From contig JALHMS010000003.1 in assembly GCA_022843925.1 (NCBI GenBank), forward strand, positions 2,461-58,439: DNA of 55,979 nucleotides, given 5' to 3'. The translations under genes were made by a program, and so were the position numbers. Shown here in pieces: positions 33,327 through 42,464 of the stretch; position 1 is the first letter of the stretch, and each line of letters opens with the position of its first letter. This DNA comes from Burkholderiales bacterium. GTDB lineage: Bacteria > Pseudomonadota > Gammaproteobacteria > Burkholderiales > Ga0077523. The notes below the pieces were generated by a model, which saw only the letters and a program-made list of their open reading frames with translations, was not told the DNA's origin and did no database searches.

Positions 33327-33824
33327 TCAGCGGGCGGACTGCGCCGGTGAGGTGCCGCGAATGATGCCGGTGTCTTCCGCCCCCATCGGGACGAACGAGT
33401 CGTACATGTCGGCGCCGGCGATGGCCGCTGCTCCGGCGCGAGCGACGGCGAGATCCTGCGAACCGCTGCCCGAGCCGGCCGCCACCGCGCCGACCACGCA
33501 TCCGTCGACCCGGATCGGCAGCCCGCCGATCAGATTCGTCCACCGGCACTCGTGGGCCAGCGCGATCTGCATCTCGACGTCCGCGTGGGCGCCGCCGGTC
33601 GGTTCGCCCGACAGCGCGGCGGTGCGGGCCTTGTTGGTGGACGACGTCACGCTCATGGCCTTGGAGCCGTCCATGCGCGCGAACGCGAGGAGGTTGCCAC
33701 CGGCGTCGACGACGGCGATGCACATGGGCTGCCCGATGGTCCCGGCGTGATCGATGGCGGCATCCAGCACGCGGCGAGCGCCGGTCAAGGTGAGGATGCT
33801 GGTGGAGCGGACGTCCGCGCTCAT
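33327..33824 (-). CDS. GlcG/HbpS family (DUF336) protein
   Basis: 165 aa, one GlcG/HbpS domain: LTGARRVLDAAIDHA, MCIAVVDAGGNLLAFARMDG, SVTSSTNKARTAA and the Gly-rich GCVVGAVAAGSGSGSQDLAVA. Members bind haem or small ligands, or are found beside catabolic genes; the function is mostly unknown. No signal peptide is evident. ATG 33824 overlaps the upstream amidase stop (ATGA); the allophanate-hydrolase-like gene follows 40 nt later. Confidence 0.85.
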   Translation of the reverse strand: MSADVRSTSILTLTGARRVLDAAIDHAGTIGQPMCIAVVDAGGNLLAFARMDGSKAMSVTSSTNKARTAALSGEPTGGAHADVEMQIALAHECRWTNLIGGLPIRVDGCVVGAVAAGSGSGSQDLAVARAGAAAIAGADMYDSFVPMGAEDTGIIRGTSPAQSAR

Positions 33825-34996
33825 CGTGCGCTTTCCATCGCTTTCGCGACGGCGAGCAGCGTGGTGTCGGCGCCACGCCATCCGATGAGCGACAGCCCGA
33901 CCGGGATGCCCTCGAAGTTGCCGAGCGGCAGGTTCACCTGGGGAAGCCCCGTGAGGCCGGCGATGCACGTGAGGTCGATGATCCGGGACACCGCCTCGCG
34001 CATTTCGGAGAGTCGCGCATCGCGGCGGATCGGCAGGATCGGTGACGTCGGCAGACAGAGCACCCGTCGCCCGTCGAGCAGCGCATCCACGCGGGATCGG
34101 ACGTCGGTGCGGAAAGCGCGTGGGCCGGCGACATCCTCCTCGGTGATGCGCGCTGCGTTGGCGAGGGCGCCTGCGACTTCGAAGGAGAAGCACGGGTTCG
34201 TGGCGTCGATCCATTCCGCGAACGTGCGTCCGAACTCGTAACTCTGCAGCGTGCGCTGGTTCGCGGACCACACGGCGATGCCTTCCCTGGCCAGCACCAT
34301 CTCGCTCGCACGAGGCATGACCGCGGTGATGCGCGCGAGGACCGACTGCAGCGCCTCACGGACCGGCGCATCGGCGATCGCGAAGGTGTCGGTGGCGATC
34401 AACACCTCGTCCGGGAGTGCATCGCCGACGGGCGCGCCAAGAAGCGCCTCGCCGACCTTGGCGAACGTTTCGGCATCGCGGGCGAAGAAGCCGGCGGTGT
34501 CGAACGACGGAGACTGGGTCGCCATGCCGTCGACGGGGATGCGGCCATGGGTGGGTCGCAGTCCGTGGATGCCGGTGAAGCTGGCGGGCGTGCGGACCGA
34601 CCCGCCGGAGTCCGTCCCGAGGGCGAGGTCGACAAGGTTCCCGGCCACCGCCGAGGCGGATCCGCTCGACGATCCGCCAGGAACCCTGTCCGGAGCCGCA
34701 GGGTTCAGCGGCGTGCCGTGGAATCGGTTGATGCCGAGAAGCCCGAGCGAGATCTCGTCCGTGATCGTCTTGCCCACCAGTGACGCCCCAGCCGCCAGCA
34801 GGCGATCCACCACCCATGCCGACTGGGCCGCCGGCGCGTGCGTGCGCTCCCAGTCCGGATTGCCGGAACCGGTGATCGTTCCGCGCACGTCGAAGAGATC
34901 CTTGGCGGCGAACGTGAGTCCGGCGAGCGGACCGGACGTCGCGCCCGGCAGGACGATGTCGACGTTCGGTACGAATGCGCCCAGTCGATCATGCAT
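33821..34996 (-). CDS. amidase-signature family amidase
   Basis: 391 aa, short for the family (usually 450-500). Catalytic residues are present: Lys in FAAKDLFDVRG, the cis-Ser in PGGSSSGSAS, the nucleophile Ser in GTDSGGSVRTPAS. It contains NPDWERTHAPA, seen in small plant- and bacterial-type amidases. ATG 34996 follows a GGGAGG ribosome site. It overlaps the GlcG-like gene by 4 nt and lies 149 nt after the substrate-binding protein gene, behind two RNA hairpins. Substrate unknown. Confidence 0.88.
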   Translation of the reverse strand: MHDRLGAFVPNVDIVLPGATSGPLAGLTFAAKDLFDVRGTITGSGNPDWERTHAPAAQSAWVVDRLLAAGASLVGKTITDEISLGLLGINRFHGTPLNPAAPDRVPGGSSSGSASAVAGNLVDLALGTDSGGSVRTPASFTGIHGLRPTHGRIPVDGMATQSPSFDTAGFFARDAETFAKVGEALLGAPVGDALPDEVLIATDTFAIADAPVREALQSVLARITAVMPRASEMVLAREGIAVWSANQRTLQSYEFGRTFAEWIDATNPCFSFEVAGALANAARITEEDVAGPRAFRTDVRSRVDALLDGRRVLCLPTSPILPIRRDARLSEMREAVSRIIDLTCIAGLTGLPQVNLPLGNFEGIPVGLSLIGWRGADTTLLAVAKAMESAR

Positions 34997-35072
34997 GGAG
35001 CCTCCCGATGTGAGTCCGATGTGGCGGGGTGATCCGGCGGAGCGAAGTCCGCGGGATTGCAATGCACGCGAA

Positions 35073-35137
35073 GGTCCACGGATGCACCGCGCACGACGCA
35101 TCCGTGGACCGAAGCCCCGATCCGCACGGGGCTTCGG
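35073..35137 (-). promoter_or_regulatory. tandem hairpins between the binding-protein gene and the next amidase
   Basis: Two perfect stems lie just after the binding-protein stop: an 11-bp stem (CCGAAGCCCCG / CGGGGCTTCGG, 35109-35137) and a 13-bp stem (GCATCCGTGGACC / GGTCCACGGATGC, 35073-35110), sharing two bases. No T run follows. Such structures after a binding-protein gene usually stabilise the upstream mRNA or partly terminate, giving more binding protein than downstream products. Confidence 0.65.
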
Positions 35138-35145
35138 CGCAGCGG

Positions 35146-36756
35146 TCAGTCCTTGTACATCTTGCGGAAGTCGGGATGCGTGTGGAACCAGTACTCGAAG
35201 CCCTTCACGTTGGGCTGTACCGCGTAGTCGGCGAACTTGCGATACAGCGGGATGCGCGGGACCTCGGTCATCACGATGTTGACCATGTTCTGCAGGCTGT
35301 CCTTGTAGACCTTGTCGTTCGTCGCGAAACGCGCCGAGTCGATCCATTTGTCCAGCGTCGGGTTCACGTAGTTGGCCGTGTTGAACACCGAGTTGTTGCC
35401 CCCGTGGAAGGTCCAGAAGAAGTGGTACTCGGGGTAGTCGAGCCAGCCGTAGAACTCGGCGATCACGAAGGGCATCGACTTGGACGCCATCTGCGCGAAC
35501 CAGTTGGAACCCGGAACCTTCTCGATCGTGATCTCCACGCCGATCTTCTTCAGGGATTCTTGGATCAGCACCGCCGTGGGTTCACGGACGGTCGCTTCGC
35601 TCAGGTCGAAGGAGAGCGTCGTCTTGAAGCCATTCGGGAAACCCGCTTCGGCGAGTAGCGCCTTCGCCTTCGCGAGATCGGTGCCGTGCTTGATCGGGAC
35701 GGGCCACGTCGGATCGTAGGGCTTGGAAGCATCGCCATCGAACATTGGGACGGCCCGACCGTACAGCGCCGTGGCGAGGATCTCCTTGTAGGGAATCGCG
35801 TACGAGATCGCTTCGCGCACCTTCGGATTGTCGAAGGGCGGCATCTTCACGTTCATGTCGAGGAACACGAGGTCGTTCTGCACCGGTACGCCGATGACCT
35901 TCACCTTCCCGGTCTTCGCCAGTTCCGCGTAGTCCTTCGGCGGCAGGCCGACCGACATGTCGACGTCGCCCTTCTCGATCAGTGCGCGGCGGGTGCCGGG
36001 CGAAGCGATCTGCTTGTAGACCACCTTCTTCAGCTTCGGCATCGCGCCCGACTTCCATGCGTCGAAGCGCGTGAAGACGAGCTGCTGACCGGGCGTCCAG
36101 GACTCCACCTTGTACGCACCGCCGCCGGCGTCGTTGCGCGAGACCCATTCCAGGGCCCACGGGTCGGCGGCCGTCGCGTGCTTCTTCGCCAGCTCGGAGT
36201 TCACGATCACGGGCACCGGCACGGCGAGGTCGGGCATCGTGAGCTTGTTGGGCTGATCGAAGGTCGCCTTGAACGTGTAAGCGTCGACGACCGTAAACTG
36301 CTCCGGCTTCACGAGCGAACCGGCAGCCATCTGCACGGCCGGGAAGCCGCCGGCGGCGATGGCGCGATCGAACGACCACTTCACGTCCTTCGCGGTGACG
36401 GGCGTGCCGTCGTGGAACGTGGCGTTCTTGCGGAGGTAGAAGGTGTAGGTCTTCTTGTCCGCGCTGATCTCCCAACGTTCCGCGAGTTCGGGGACGATGA
36501 CCGAGGCGTCGTACGACATCGTGCCGTCGGCGAGCACCTTGCTGCCGTGGCTCACGAGTCGGTCGTACGTCTGCCACACCACCATCCGGCTGTGGTCGTT
36601 GGCGGTCGGCACCATCGTGTCGAGGCTGTTCGGCCCCATCTCGGACACGATGACGAGCGTGTCCTTCGGGACGCCCTGGGCGACGGCGGCGTTGCCGGCG
36701 ACCATGGCGAAGGCGGCGAGCAGTGCTGCGGCCAGGCGGGTGTGTCTGTGGTTCAT
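35146..36756 (-). CDS. ABC transporter substrate-binding protein, family 5 (peptide/nickel/opine type)
   Basis: 536 aa. A signal peptide spans ~1-26 (RLAAALLAAFAMVAGNAAVA, Q). SBP_bac_5 hallmarks: PELAERWEISADKKTYTFYL, RKNATFHDGTPVTAKDVKWS and FDNPKVREAISYAIPYKEIL. It binds the transported ligand in the periplasm for the permease encoded upstream in the same operon. ATG 36756 follows GGAGCGCCAC. Unusually it lies after, not before, the permease and ATPase genes, between two amidase genes. Ligand unknown; amidase neighbours suggest an amide or peptide-like compound. Confidence 0.93.
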   Translation of the reverse strand: MNHRHTRLAAALLAAFAMVAGNAAVAQGVPKDTLVIVSEMGPNSLDTMVPTANDHSRMVVWQTYDRLVSHGSKVLADGTMSYDASVIVPELAERWEISADKKTYTFYLRKNATFHDGTPVTAKDVKWSFDRAIAAGGFPAVQMAAGSLVKPEQFTVVDAYTFKATFDQPNKLTMPDLAVPVPVIVNSELAKKHATAADPWALEWVSRNDAGGGAYKVESWTPGQQLVFTRFDAWKSGAMPKLKKVVYKQIASPGTRRALIEKGDVDMSVGLPPKDYAELAKTGKVKVIGVPVQNDLVFLDMNVKMPPFDNPKVREAISYAIPYKEILATALYGRAVPMFDGDASKPYDPTWPVPIKHGTDLAKAKALLAEAGFPNGFKTTLSFDLSEATVREPTAVLIQESLKKIGVEITIEKVPGSNWFAQMASKSMPFVIAEFYGWLDYPEYHFFWTFHGGNNSVFNTANYVNPTLDKWIDSARFATNDKVYKDSLQNMVNIVMTEVPRIPLYRKFADYAVQPNVKGFEYWFHTHPDFRKMYKD

Positions 36757-36826
36757 GTGGCGCTCCATGGGATCTGGGACGGTGGCTGCGGGAGGACGAA
36801 CGGAAGGTGGATCGAGGACATCGTGT

Positions 36827-38281
36827 TCAGAGGCCGAGCTGGTCCAGCAGGGTCGGCCACTGGTGTGCCCACGGACGGGCACGTTCGAAGGCGCCGGAGG
36901 CCGCGAGGACCGTGCGATCGGCAAGATGGCGCCCGACGATCTGCATGCCCACGGGCAGACCGTCGCGGGTGAAGCCCGCGGGAACGCTGGCGGCCGGTTG
37001 GCCGGTCATGTTCATCGGATAGGTGAACGCGAGCCACGACGTGGAGCGCACCATGCGGCCTTCGATGCGTTCGGGGCCCTGGATGTCCACGGGGAACGGC
37101 GGAATGGCGAGCGTGGGCGTGATCAGCAGGTCGTACTTCGCCATGAAGCGCCACATGATGTTGCAGATCTTCTGGCGGCCGATGCGCGCATCGCTGATCT
37201 CCTCGGCAGTCCACGAGCGCTGCAGGAGGTCCACCAAGTGCGGCGACATCTCGTGCTCGTGACCCTTCATCATCCGTCGCATGCCCGTCAGGTCGGAGTC
37301 ACCCACGACGAGGCCCCAGAAGATCCCCGAGGCGTCCTCCCATCCGGGGTTCGCGCGCTCGACGGTGCATCCGAGTTCCTTCTCGAAGACGCTCACCGCT
37401 TCCGACACCACGCGTCGTACTTCCGGATCGACGGCGGCGTAGCCCCAGTCCTCGCTGTAGGCGATCCGCAGGCCGCGGATGCTCTCCTTCGTCGCGGCCA
37501 TGTAGTCGAAATCCGCGGCCGGGATGGAGTAGCGGTCCCGCGGATCGGGGCCGGTGATCACGCTGAGCATCAGCGCCGAATCGGCCACGGTTCGGCTCAT
37601 CGGGCCGATGTGCTCCAGGGACTCCCAGCTCGACACGCCCGGATACCGCTCGTCGCGGCAGCCGGGATAGAGGGCGACGCGTCCCATCGAGGCTTTCATG
37701 CCGAAGAGGCCGCAGTGCGCGGCCGGGATGCGCACCGAGCCGCCGCCGTCGCTGCCGATCGCGAACGGCGCGACGCCTGCCGCCACCGACGCTCCCGATC
37801 CGGCGCTGGACCCGCCGGGCGTGAGTGCCGTGTTCCACGGATTGCGCGTGGTCTCGAAGACCGGGTTGTGCCCGACGCCGCTGTAGCCGAATTCAGGCAC
37901 GTTGGTCTTGCCGATGATCACGGCGCCGGCGGCCTTCAGGCGCTCGACGCAGATGTCGTCCTCGTCGGGCACGAAGTCCTTGTAAAGAGGTGACCCCATC
38001 ACCGTGAGGATGTCCTTCGTCGCGACGAGATCCTTGATGCCGATCGGGACGCCTGCCAGCGGGCCGGGGTCCTCGCCGGCGGCGATCTTCGCATCGACCG
38101 CCTTCGCGGCGGCTCGTGCCACCTCGGGCGTGGGCGTGCAGAAGGCGTGCAGGTGCGGCTCGAGGACATCCATGCGGCGCAGGACGGCCTCGGTGACCTC
38201 CTTCGCGGACAGCGCCTTGCTGCGCACCTTCGCGGCGAGGCTGACGGCGTCCATCCGGCAGATCTCGTTGTCTGTGCTCAT
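36827..38281 (-). CDS. amidase-signature family amidase
   Basis: 484 aa, standard length. Lys in GVPIGIKDLVATKD, cis-Ser in TPGGSSAGSGAS, nucleophile Ser in GSDGGGSVRIPAA complete the triad; the C-terminal PAASVPAGFTRDGLPVGMQI is family-typical. It hydrolyses a carboxamide; the fold is shared with GatA, but no gatB or gatC is near, so a catabolic amidase is more likely. It begins 18 nt after the second ATPase gene and precedes the binding-protein gene by 70 nt. Confidence 0.9.
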   Translation of the reverse strand: MSTDNEICRMDAVSLAAKVRSKALSAKEVTEAVLRRMDVLEPHLHAFCTPTPEVARAAAKAVDAKIAAGEDPGPLAGVPIGIKDLVATKDILTVMGSPLYKDFVPDEDDICVERLKAAGAVIIGKTNVPEFGYSGVGHNPVFETTRNPWNTALTPGGSSAGSGASVAAGVAPFAIGSDGGGSVRIPAAHCGLFGMKASMGRVALYPGCRDERYPGVSSWESLEHIGPMSRTVADSALMLSVITGPDPRDRYSIPAADFDYMAATKESIRGLRIAYSEDWGYAAVDPEVRRVVSEAVSVFEKELGCTVERANPGWEDASGIFWGLVVGDSDLTGMRRMMKGHEHEMSPHLVDLLQRSWTAEEISDARIGRQKICNIMWRFMAKYDLLITPTLAIPPFPVDIQGPERIEGRMVRSTSWLAFTYPMNMTGQPAASVPAGFTRDGLPVGMQIVGRHLADRTVLAASGAFERARPWAHQWPTLLDQLGL

Positions 38282-38299
38282 CGTTTCCGGTCTCCTCGG

Positions 38300-39262
38300 T
38301 CAAGCGAAATGGCAGGCGGCGACGTGGTCGTCGCCCATGGTCCTCAGCACGGGGGCCTCCTGGGTGCAGCGCTCCGCGCCGATGGGGCACCGGCCGTGGA
38401 AGCGGCAGGTGTTCGGATCCGGATCGATGGGGCTGCGGGGACTTCCATCGAGGCGCGGGCGCTGCTCGTCGCGGCGCGCCGGGTCGGGTATCGCGGCCAC
38501 GAGTGCCTGCGTGTACGGATGCCGAGGCGCCGTGAAGAGCTGCTCCGTCGGCGCGACCTCGACGACACGGCCGAGGTACATCACGACGATGCGCGTGCAG
38601 AGCAGCCGCACGACGTTCAGGTCGTGCGATACGAACAGGTAGCTCATGCCCAGGCGCTCGCGCAAATCGGCGAGCAGGCGGAGGATCACCGCCTGCACCG
38701 ACACGTCGAGCGCCGACGTGGGCTCGTCGAGGATGAGCAGCGACGGCTCGACCGCGATCGCGCGCGCGATGCCCACGCGTGCACGCTGCCCGCCCGAGAG
38801 CTGATGCGGATACCGCTGGATCAGCTCCCGCGGCAGGCCCACGAGATCGGCCGCGCGGTGGACGCGGTCGAAGAGCTCACCGGTGTCTTCCACGCCGAGC
38901 AGCCTGGTGATCGGATCGGAAATCGAGCGGTACACGCGGAACGACGGGTTCAGGCTTTCCGTCGGATCCTGGAAGACGACCTGGATGCGGGCCCGGTCGG
39001 GGGACTTCACGAACGCCGCCTGCGACAGGGCGGTCGTGTCGTGTCCGTCGAGATGGATCGTGCCTTCGCTCGGATCGATGAGCCGCGCGAGAAGCCGGGC
39101 GAGCGTGGACTTGCCGCAGCCGGACTCACCCACGAGACCGACGCATTCGCCCGGCTGGATGACGAGATCGACGTCGTCGACGGCGTGCAGCAGTGAGCCC
39201 TTGCGGCCACCCACCGGGTAGCGTTTGGTGAGATGTCTCGCTTCGAGTCGGGGTGTGTTCAT
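38300..39262 (-). CDS. peptide-type ABC transporter ATP-binding protein (DppF/OppF-like)
   Basis: 320 aa. Walker A GESGCGKSTLARLL, Q-loop VFQDPTESLNP, signature HQLSGGQRARVGIARA, Walker B LLILDEPTSALDVSVQ and switch His in VSHDLNVVR. The C-terminal oligopeptide/dipeptide extension HPYTQALVAAIPDP and the Cys pattern CRFHGRCPIGAERC are typical of DppF/OppF. It pairs with the preceding ATPase to power the two permeases. ATG 39262 overlaps that gene by 4 nt. Confidence 0.94.
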   Translation of the reverse strand: MNTPRLEARHLTKRYPVGGRKGSLLHAVDDVDLVIQPGECVGLVGESGCGKSTLARLLARLIDPSEGTIHLDGHDTTALSQAAFVKSPDRARIQVVFQDPTESLNPSFRVYRSISDPITRLLGVEDTGELFDRVHRAADLVGLPRELIQRYPHQLSGGQRARVGIARAIAVEPSLLILDEPTSALDVSVQAVILRLLADLRERLGMSYLFVSHDLNVVRLLCTRIVVMYLGRVVEVAPTEQLFTAPRHPYTQALVAAIPDPARRDEQRPRLDGSPRSPIDPDPNTCRFHGRCPIGAERCTQEAPVLRTMGDDHVAACHFA

Positions 39263-40221
39263 AGGGGTACCCTGCACCGCACCGCATGCCCGGGGGCAAC
39301 CACGGTCCAGGGAAGCGGGCGCTCGTCGCACAGCGGAATGTGCCGCTCGCAGCGGGCACTGAAGCGGCAGGCCGGCAGCTCCTGGCGGAGATCGGGCAAC
39401 TGGCCCGGGATGGAGACGAGATCCGCGATGGTCGTGCGCGGCGTCGGCGTCGATGCCAGCAGCTGCCGCGTGTAGGGGTGCGCCGGCCGGGCGAGGAGCT
39501 CGACCGTCGGGGCGATCTCGACGATGTGCCCCGCGTGCATCACCGCGATCCGATCGCAGTATTCGCCGGCGAGACCGAGATCGTGCGTGATGAGCAGCGT
39601 CGACATGCGGGAGGTGCGACTCATCTCGCGCACGAGGTCCATGATCACCGCCTGGGTGGTGACGTCGAGACCGGTGGTCGGCTCGTCGGCGATGAGCAGT
39701 GCGGGTGAGCAGGCCAGCGCCATGGCGATCATCACGCGCTGGCACATGCCGCCGGAGAGCTCGAACGGATAAGCCTCGGCGCGACGCTCGGGGTCGGGGA
39801 TGCGGACCCGCGACAGCGCCTCGATCACCTGCGCGCGCAGCGCGGCACCCCGGAAGGTGGTGTGCTCCAGCAGCACATCGGCGATCTGCTGGCCCACCTT
39901 GCGGATGGGATTCAACGCGGTGCGCGGGCTCTGGAAGATCATGGCCACCTCGCGCCCTCGCGTCGCTGCCAGCACATCCGGGGCGGCGTTCAGCATGTCG
40001 AGACCACCGAAGAGAATGCGACCGCCCAGCACCTGCGCCGCGGCATCCTGGAGGCCAAGGGCTGCGTAGGCCATCACCGACTTTCCCGAACCGCTCTCGC
40101 CCACGACGCCGACGATCTCGCCGCGGTCGACCGTGAGCGAGACGTCCTCGAGTGCCCGGACCGTGCCGTGACGCGTACGGAACACGAGGGAGAGCTCCTC
40201 GATGGCGAGCAGCGCGCTCAT
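39259..40221 (-). CDS. peptide-type ABC transporter ATP-binding protein (DppD/OppD-like)
   Basis: 320 aa. Walker A GESGSGKSVMAYAALG, Q-loop IFQSPRTALNP, signature FELSGGMCQRVMIAMAL, Walker B LLIADEPTTGLDVTTQ, switch His in ITHDLGLAGEYCD. The C-terminal HPYTRQLLASTPTP and CRFSARCERHIPLC (Cys cluster seen in DppD/OppD) are present. It forms the ATPase heterodimer with the next gene. Overlaps the permease gene upstream by 4 nt. Confidence 0.94.
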   Translation of the reverse strand: MSALLAIEELSLVFRTRHGTVRALEDVSLTVDRGEIVGVVGESGSGKSVMAYAALGLQDAAAQVLGGRILFGGLDMLNAAPDVLAATRGREVAMIFQSPRTALNPIRKVGQQIADVLLEHTTFRGAALRAQVIEALSRVRIPDPERRAEAYPFELSGGMCQRVMIAMALACSPALLIADEPTTGLDVTTQAVIMDLVREMSRTSRMSTLLITHDLGLAGEYCDRIAVMHAGHIVEIAPTVELLARPAHPYTRQLLASTPTPRTTIADLVSIPGQLPDLRQELPACRFSARCERHIPLCDERPLPWTVVAPGHAVRCRVPL

Positions 40222-41063
40222 GTGCGCCTCTTCGGGTCGAGCAGATCCCGCAGACCGTCCCCCAGCAGGTTGAAGCAGAAGACAGCGAGCACGAGCGCGG
40301 CACCCGGAAACACGAACGTCCACCACTCGCCCGAGATGATGAAGCTCGCGCCCTCGGAGACCATGATTCCCCACTCGGGGGTGGGCGGCCGCACGCCGAG
40401 ACCGATGAAGGACAGGCCGGCTGCGTTGAGGATCGCCCAGCCCATGTTGAGGGAGACCTGCACCATCATCGGCGGCAGGATGTTCGGGACGATGTACGTG
40501 ACCAGCACCGGCAGCGCCGTGTTGCCGCCCATGCGGGCCGCCTCGACGTAGCCCATCTCGCGGCGCACGTTCACCTCGGAGCGCGCGAACCGGCAGTAGA
40601 AGGGGAGGTTGATGATCACCGTGGCGACGATGACGTTCAGCACGCTGTTGCCGAGGGCCGCGACGATGCCCATCGCGAGCACGAAGAGCGGGAAGGCCAT
40701 GATGGTGTCCATCACGCGGCTGATGATGCGGTCGGGCCAGCCGCCGAAATAGCCGGCGATCGCACCGAGCGCCAGGCCGCCGACGAACGAGAGCAGTGCG
40801 GCCGCGACTGCCATGCCCAGATCGAGGCGGGCGGCCACGATGACCCGACTCAGGATGTCGCGCCCCAGCGCATCGGTGCCGAACGGATGCGCCGCCGACG
40901 GGGGCACCAGACGCGCGGCACCGTCGGTCATCAGCGGGTCGTAAGGGGCGAGGCTGGGCCCGAAGATCGCGCACAGCACCAGCAACGCGAGGATGACCAC
41001 CGCGACCAGCGTGAGCCGGTTCTCGCCGAAGGCGTGGGCCGCGTTTCTTGCGAGCGTGTTCAT
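40218..41063 (-). CDS. ABC transporter permease (DppC/OppC-like)
   Basis: 281 aa with about six membrane helices; N-terminal HPFGTDALGRDILSRVIVAA is diagnostic of the DppC/OppC group, and the EAA-type coupling loop reads YVEAARMGGNTALPVLVTYI. It forms the membrane channel with the DppB-like subunit. Begins 9 nt after the DppB-like gene. Confidence 0.94.
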   Translation of the reverse strand: MNTLARNAAHAFGENRLTLVAVVILALLVLCAIFGPSLAPYDPLMTDGAARLVPPSAAHPFGTDALGRDILSRVIVAARLDLGMAVAAALLSFVGGLALGAIAGYFGGWPDRIISRVMDTIMAFPLFVLAMGIVAALGNSVLNVIVATVIINLPFYCRFARSEVNVRREMGYVEAARMGGNTALPVLVTYIVPNILPPMMVQVSLNMGWAILNAAGLSFIGLGVRPPTPEWGIMVSEGASFIISGEWWTFVFPGAALVLAVFCFNLLGDGLRDLLDPKRRT

Positions 41064-41072
41064 GACCGCACG

Positions 41073-42086
41073 TCAGGACTCGAACCGCACGCGGGGGTCG
41101 ATCGCGGTGGCGAGCAGGTCGATCACGAGATTGAGCATCACGTAGAGGAACGCCATCGTGAGCACGAAGCCCTGGACCGCGGCGTAGTCGGACGAGATCA
41201 CAGCGGTCACGGCGTAGGCACCGACACCCTGCCATCCGTACACCTGTTCGATGAGGACGCTGCCGCCGAGCAGGAACGAGAACACCATGCCGAGGACGTT
41301 CGTCACCGGCAGCAGCGCGTTGCGGAACGCGTAGTTGATGAGGATCTTCCGCGTCGGCAGTCCGCTCGCCCGCGCGGTTCGGATGAAGTCGCTGCCGAGC
41401 GCCTGGAGCATGGCGGCGCGCGTGATCCGCGCGATCGGTGCGAGGGCGAACATGCCGAGCGACACCGAGGGCAGGATCAGCTGCGCCAGGGACGCCCGCA
41501 ACACGCCCCATTCACCGGCGAGAATGCTGTCGATCGTGTACGCGCCGGTGATGCGCGGCGGGGCGGTGTAGAGGATCTCGTTGAGGCGCCCGAGGGGCTG
41601 CGGAGCGATGTCGAACAGGAAGTAGAAGAGGTACACGAAGAGCAGCCCGATGAAGAACGTCGGGAAGGCGGCGCCGATGCTCACGAGTGCGCGGCAGGAA
41701 TGGTCGACGATGGAGTCGGGCCGTGTGGCCGCCCAGACACCCAGCGGGAGCGCCGCGACGACGGCGAACGCCAGCGCGAAGAAGGTGAGTTCGATCGACG
41801 CGGGAAGACGCTCGATCAGATCGGAAAGAACGGGCTGGCCCGTCGTGAGGGAGTTGCCGAGGTTGCCCTGGCGGAGATCGTCCGCGTAGTGGAGAAACTG
41901 CACGGGGAGGCTCCGGTCGAGACCGAGCTTCGCGCGGACTTCCGCGATGGAGGTCGCGTTGGCCGCGGGGCCTGCGAAGTAGGCCGCCGGATCACCGGGC
42001 AGCGCGTGCGACAGGAGAAAGGTCACCAGCACCACGCCGATGAGGCTGGGGATGGTGCCGAGCAATCGCTTCCAGAAGAAGTGCAT
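41073..42086 (-). CDS. ABC transporter permease (DppB/OppB-like)
   Basis: 337 aa. N-terminal LLGTIPSLIGVVLVTFLLSH followed by LPGDPA is the DppB/OppB signature; about six helices; coupling loop FIRTARASGLPTRKILINYA. It is the first gene of the nine-gene minus-strand operon. ATG 42086 gives the usual short N-terminus; an in-frame ATG at 42131 would add 15 unlikely residues. The ribosome site is weak. Confidence 0.93.
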   Translation of the reverse strand: MHFFWKRLLGTIPSLIGVVLVTFLLSHALPGDPAAYFAGPAANATSIAEVRAKLGLDRSLPVQFLHYADDLRQGNLGNSLTTGQPVLSDLIERLPASIELTFFALAFAVVAALPLGVWAATRPDSIVDHSCRALVSIGAAFPTFFIGLLFVYLFYFLFDIAPQPLGRLNEILYTAPPRITGAYTIDSILAGEWGVLRASLAQLILPSVSLGMFALAPIARITRAAMLQALGSDFIRTARASGLPTRKILINYAFRNALLPVTNVLGMVFSFLLGGSVLIEQVYGWQGVGAYAVTAVISSDYAAVQGFVLTMAFLYVMLNLVIDLLATAIDPRVRFES

Positions 42087-42464
42087 GCGAGGCGCTTCGA
42101 GTCCGTGGATGTTCGATGAACACGTCCGCATGGAGAGGGCCCCACGCCGAGCCGCCTGGTGATGTCATCCCACATGGAGGGCACTCTCCGCGGCATGGTC
42201 CGTTTCGCACACGGCATGCCATGCGGAGGATCTGCAGGCAGACGCACGCGGGACAGGAGTGTTTCCCGAGGGAAACGAGCGGTCGCCCGTGCGGTGCGCG
42301 CCATGCAGGGCGGCGTCCGTTTCCGTGCGCACCTTCGGGCGGATGCACCACCTTGGGCTGCCGTGCACCGAGCGATGCCCCGATTCGAATCGCCGCTGCA
42401 GTCGTCGGGCTGCAGGTCGGTGCGCTCGCGCATAATCGGCGTCTTTCCGATAGGAGCGCTGCGC
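42087..42464. other. 378-bp divergent intergenic region
   Basis: Between the transporter operon (minus) and the crotonase gene (plus), so it should hold both promoters. A perfect 12-bp palindrome CGATTCGAATCG is at 42381-42392 and CTGCAG boxes repeat at 42396-42401 and 42410-42415; these could be operator sites. A CATAAT -10-like box is at 42431-42436. No regulator gene is nearby and no coding frame is convincing. Confidence 0.5.

Noticed and set aside
40152-42119. 655-codon plus-strand frame
   Set aside because: Antisense to the two permease genes; rich in Arg, Glu, His and Asp, a mirror of hydrophobic codons.
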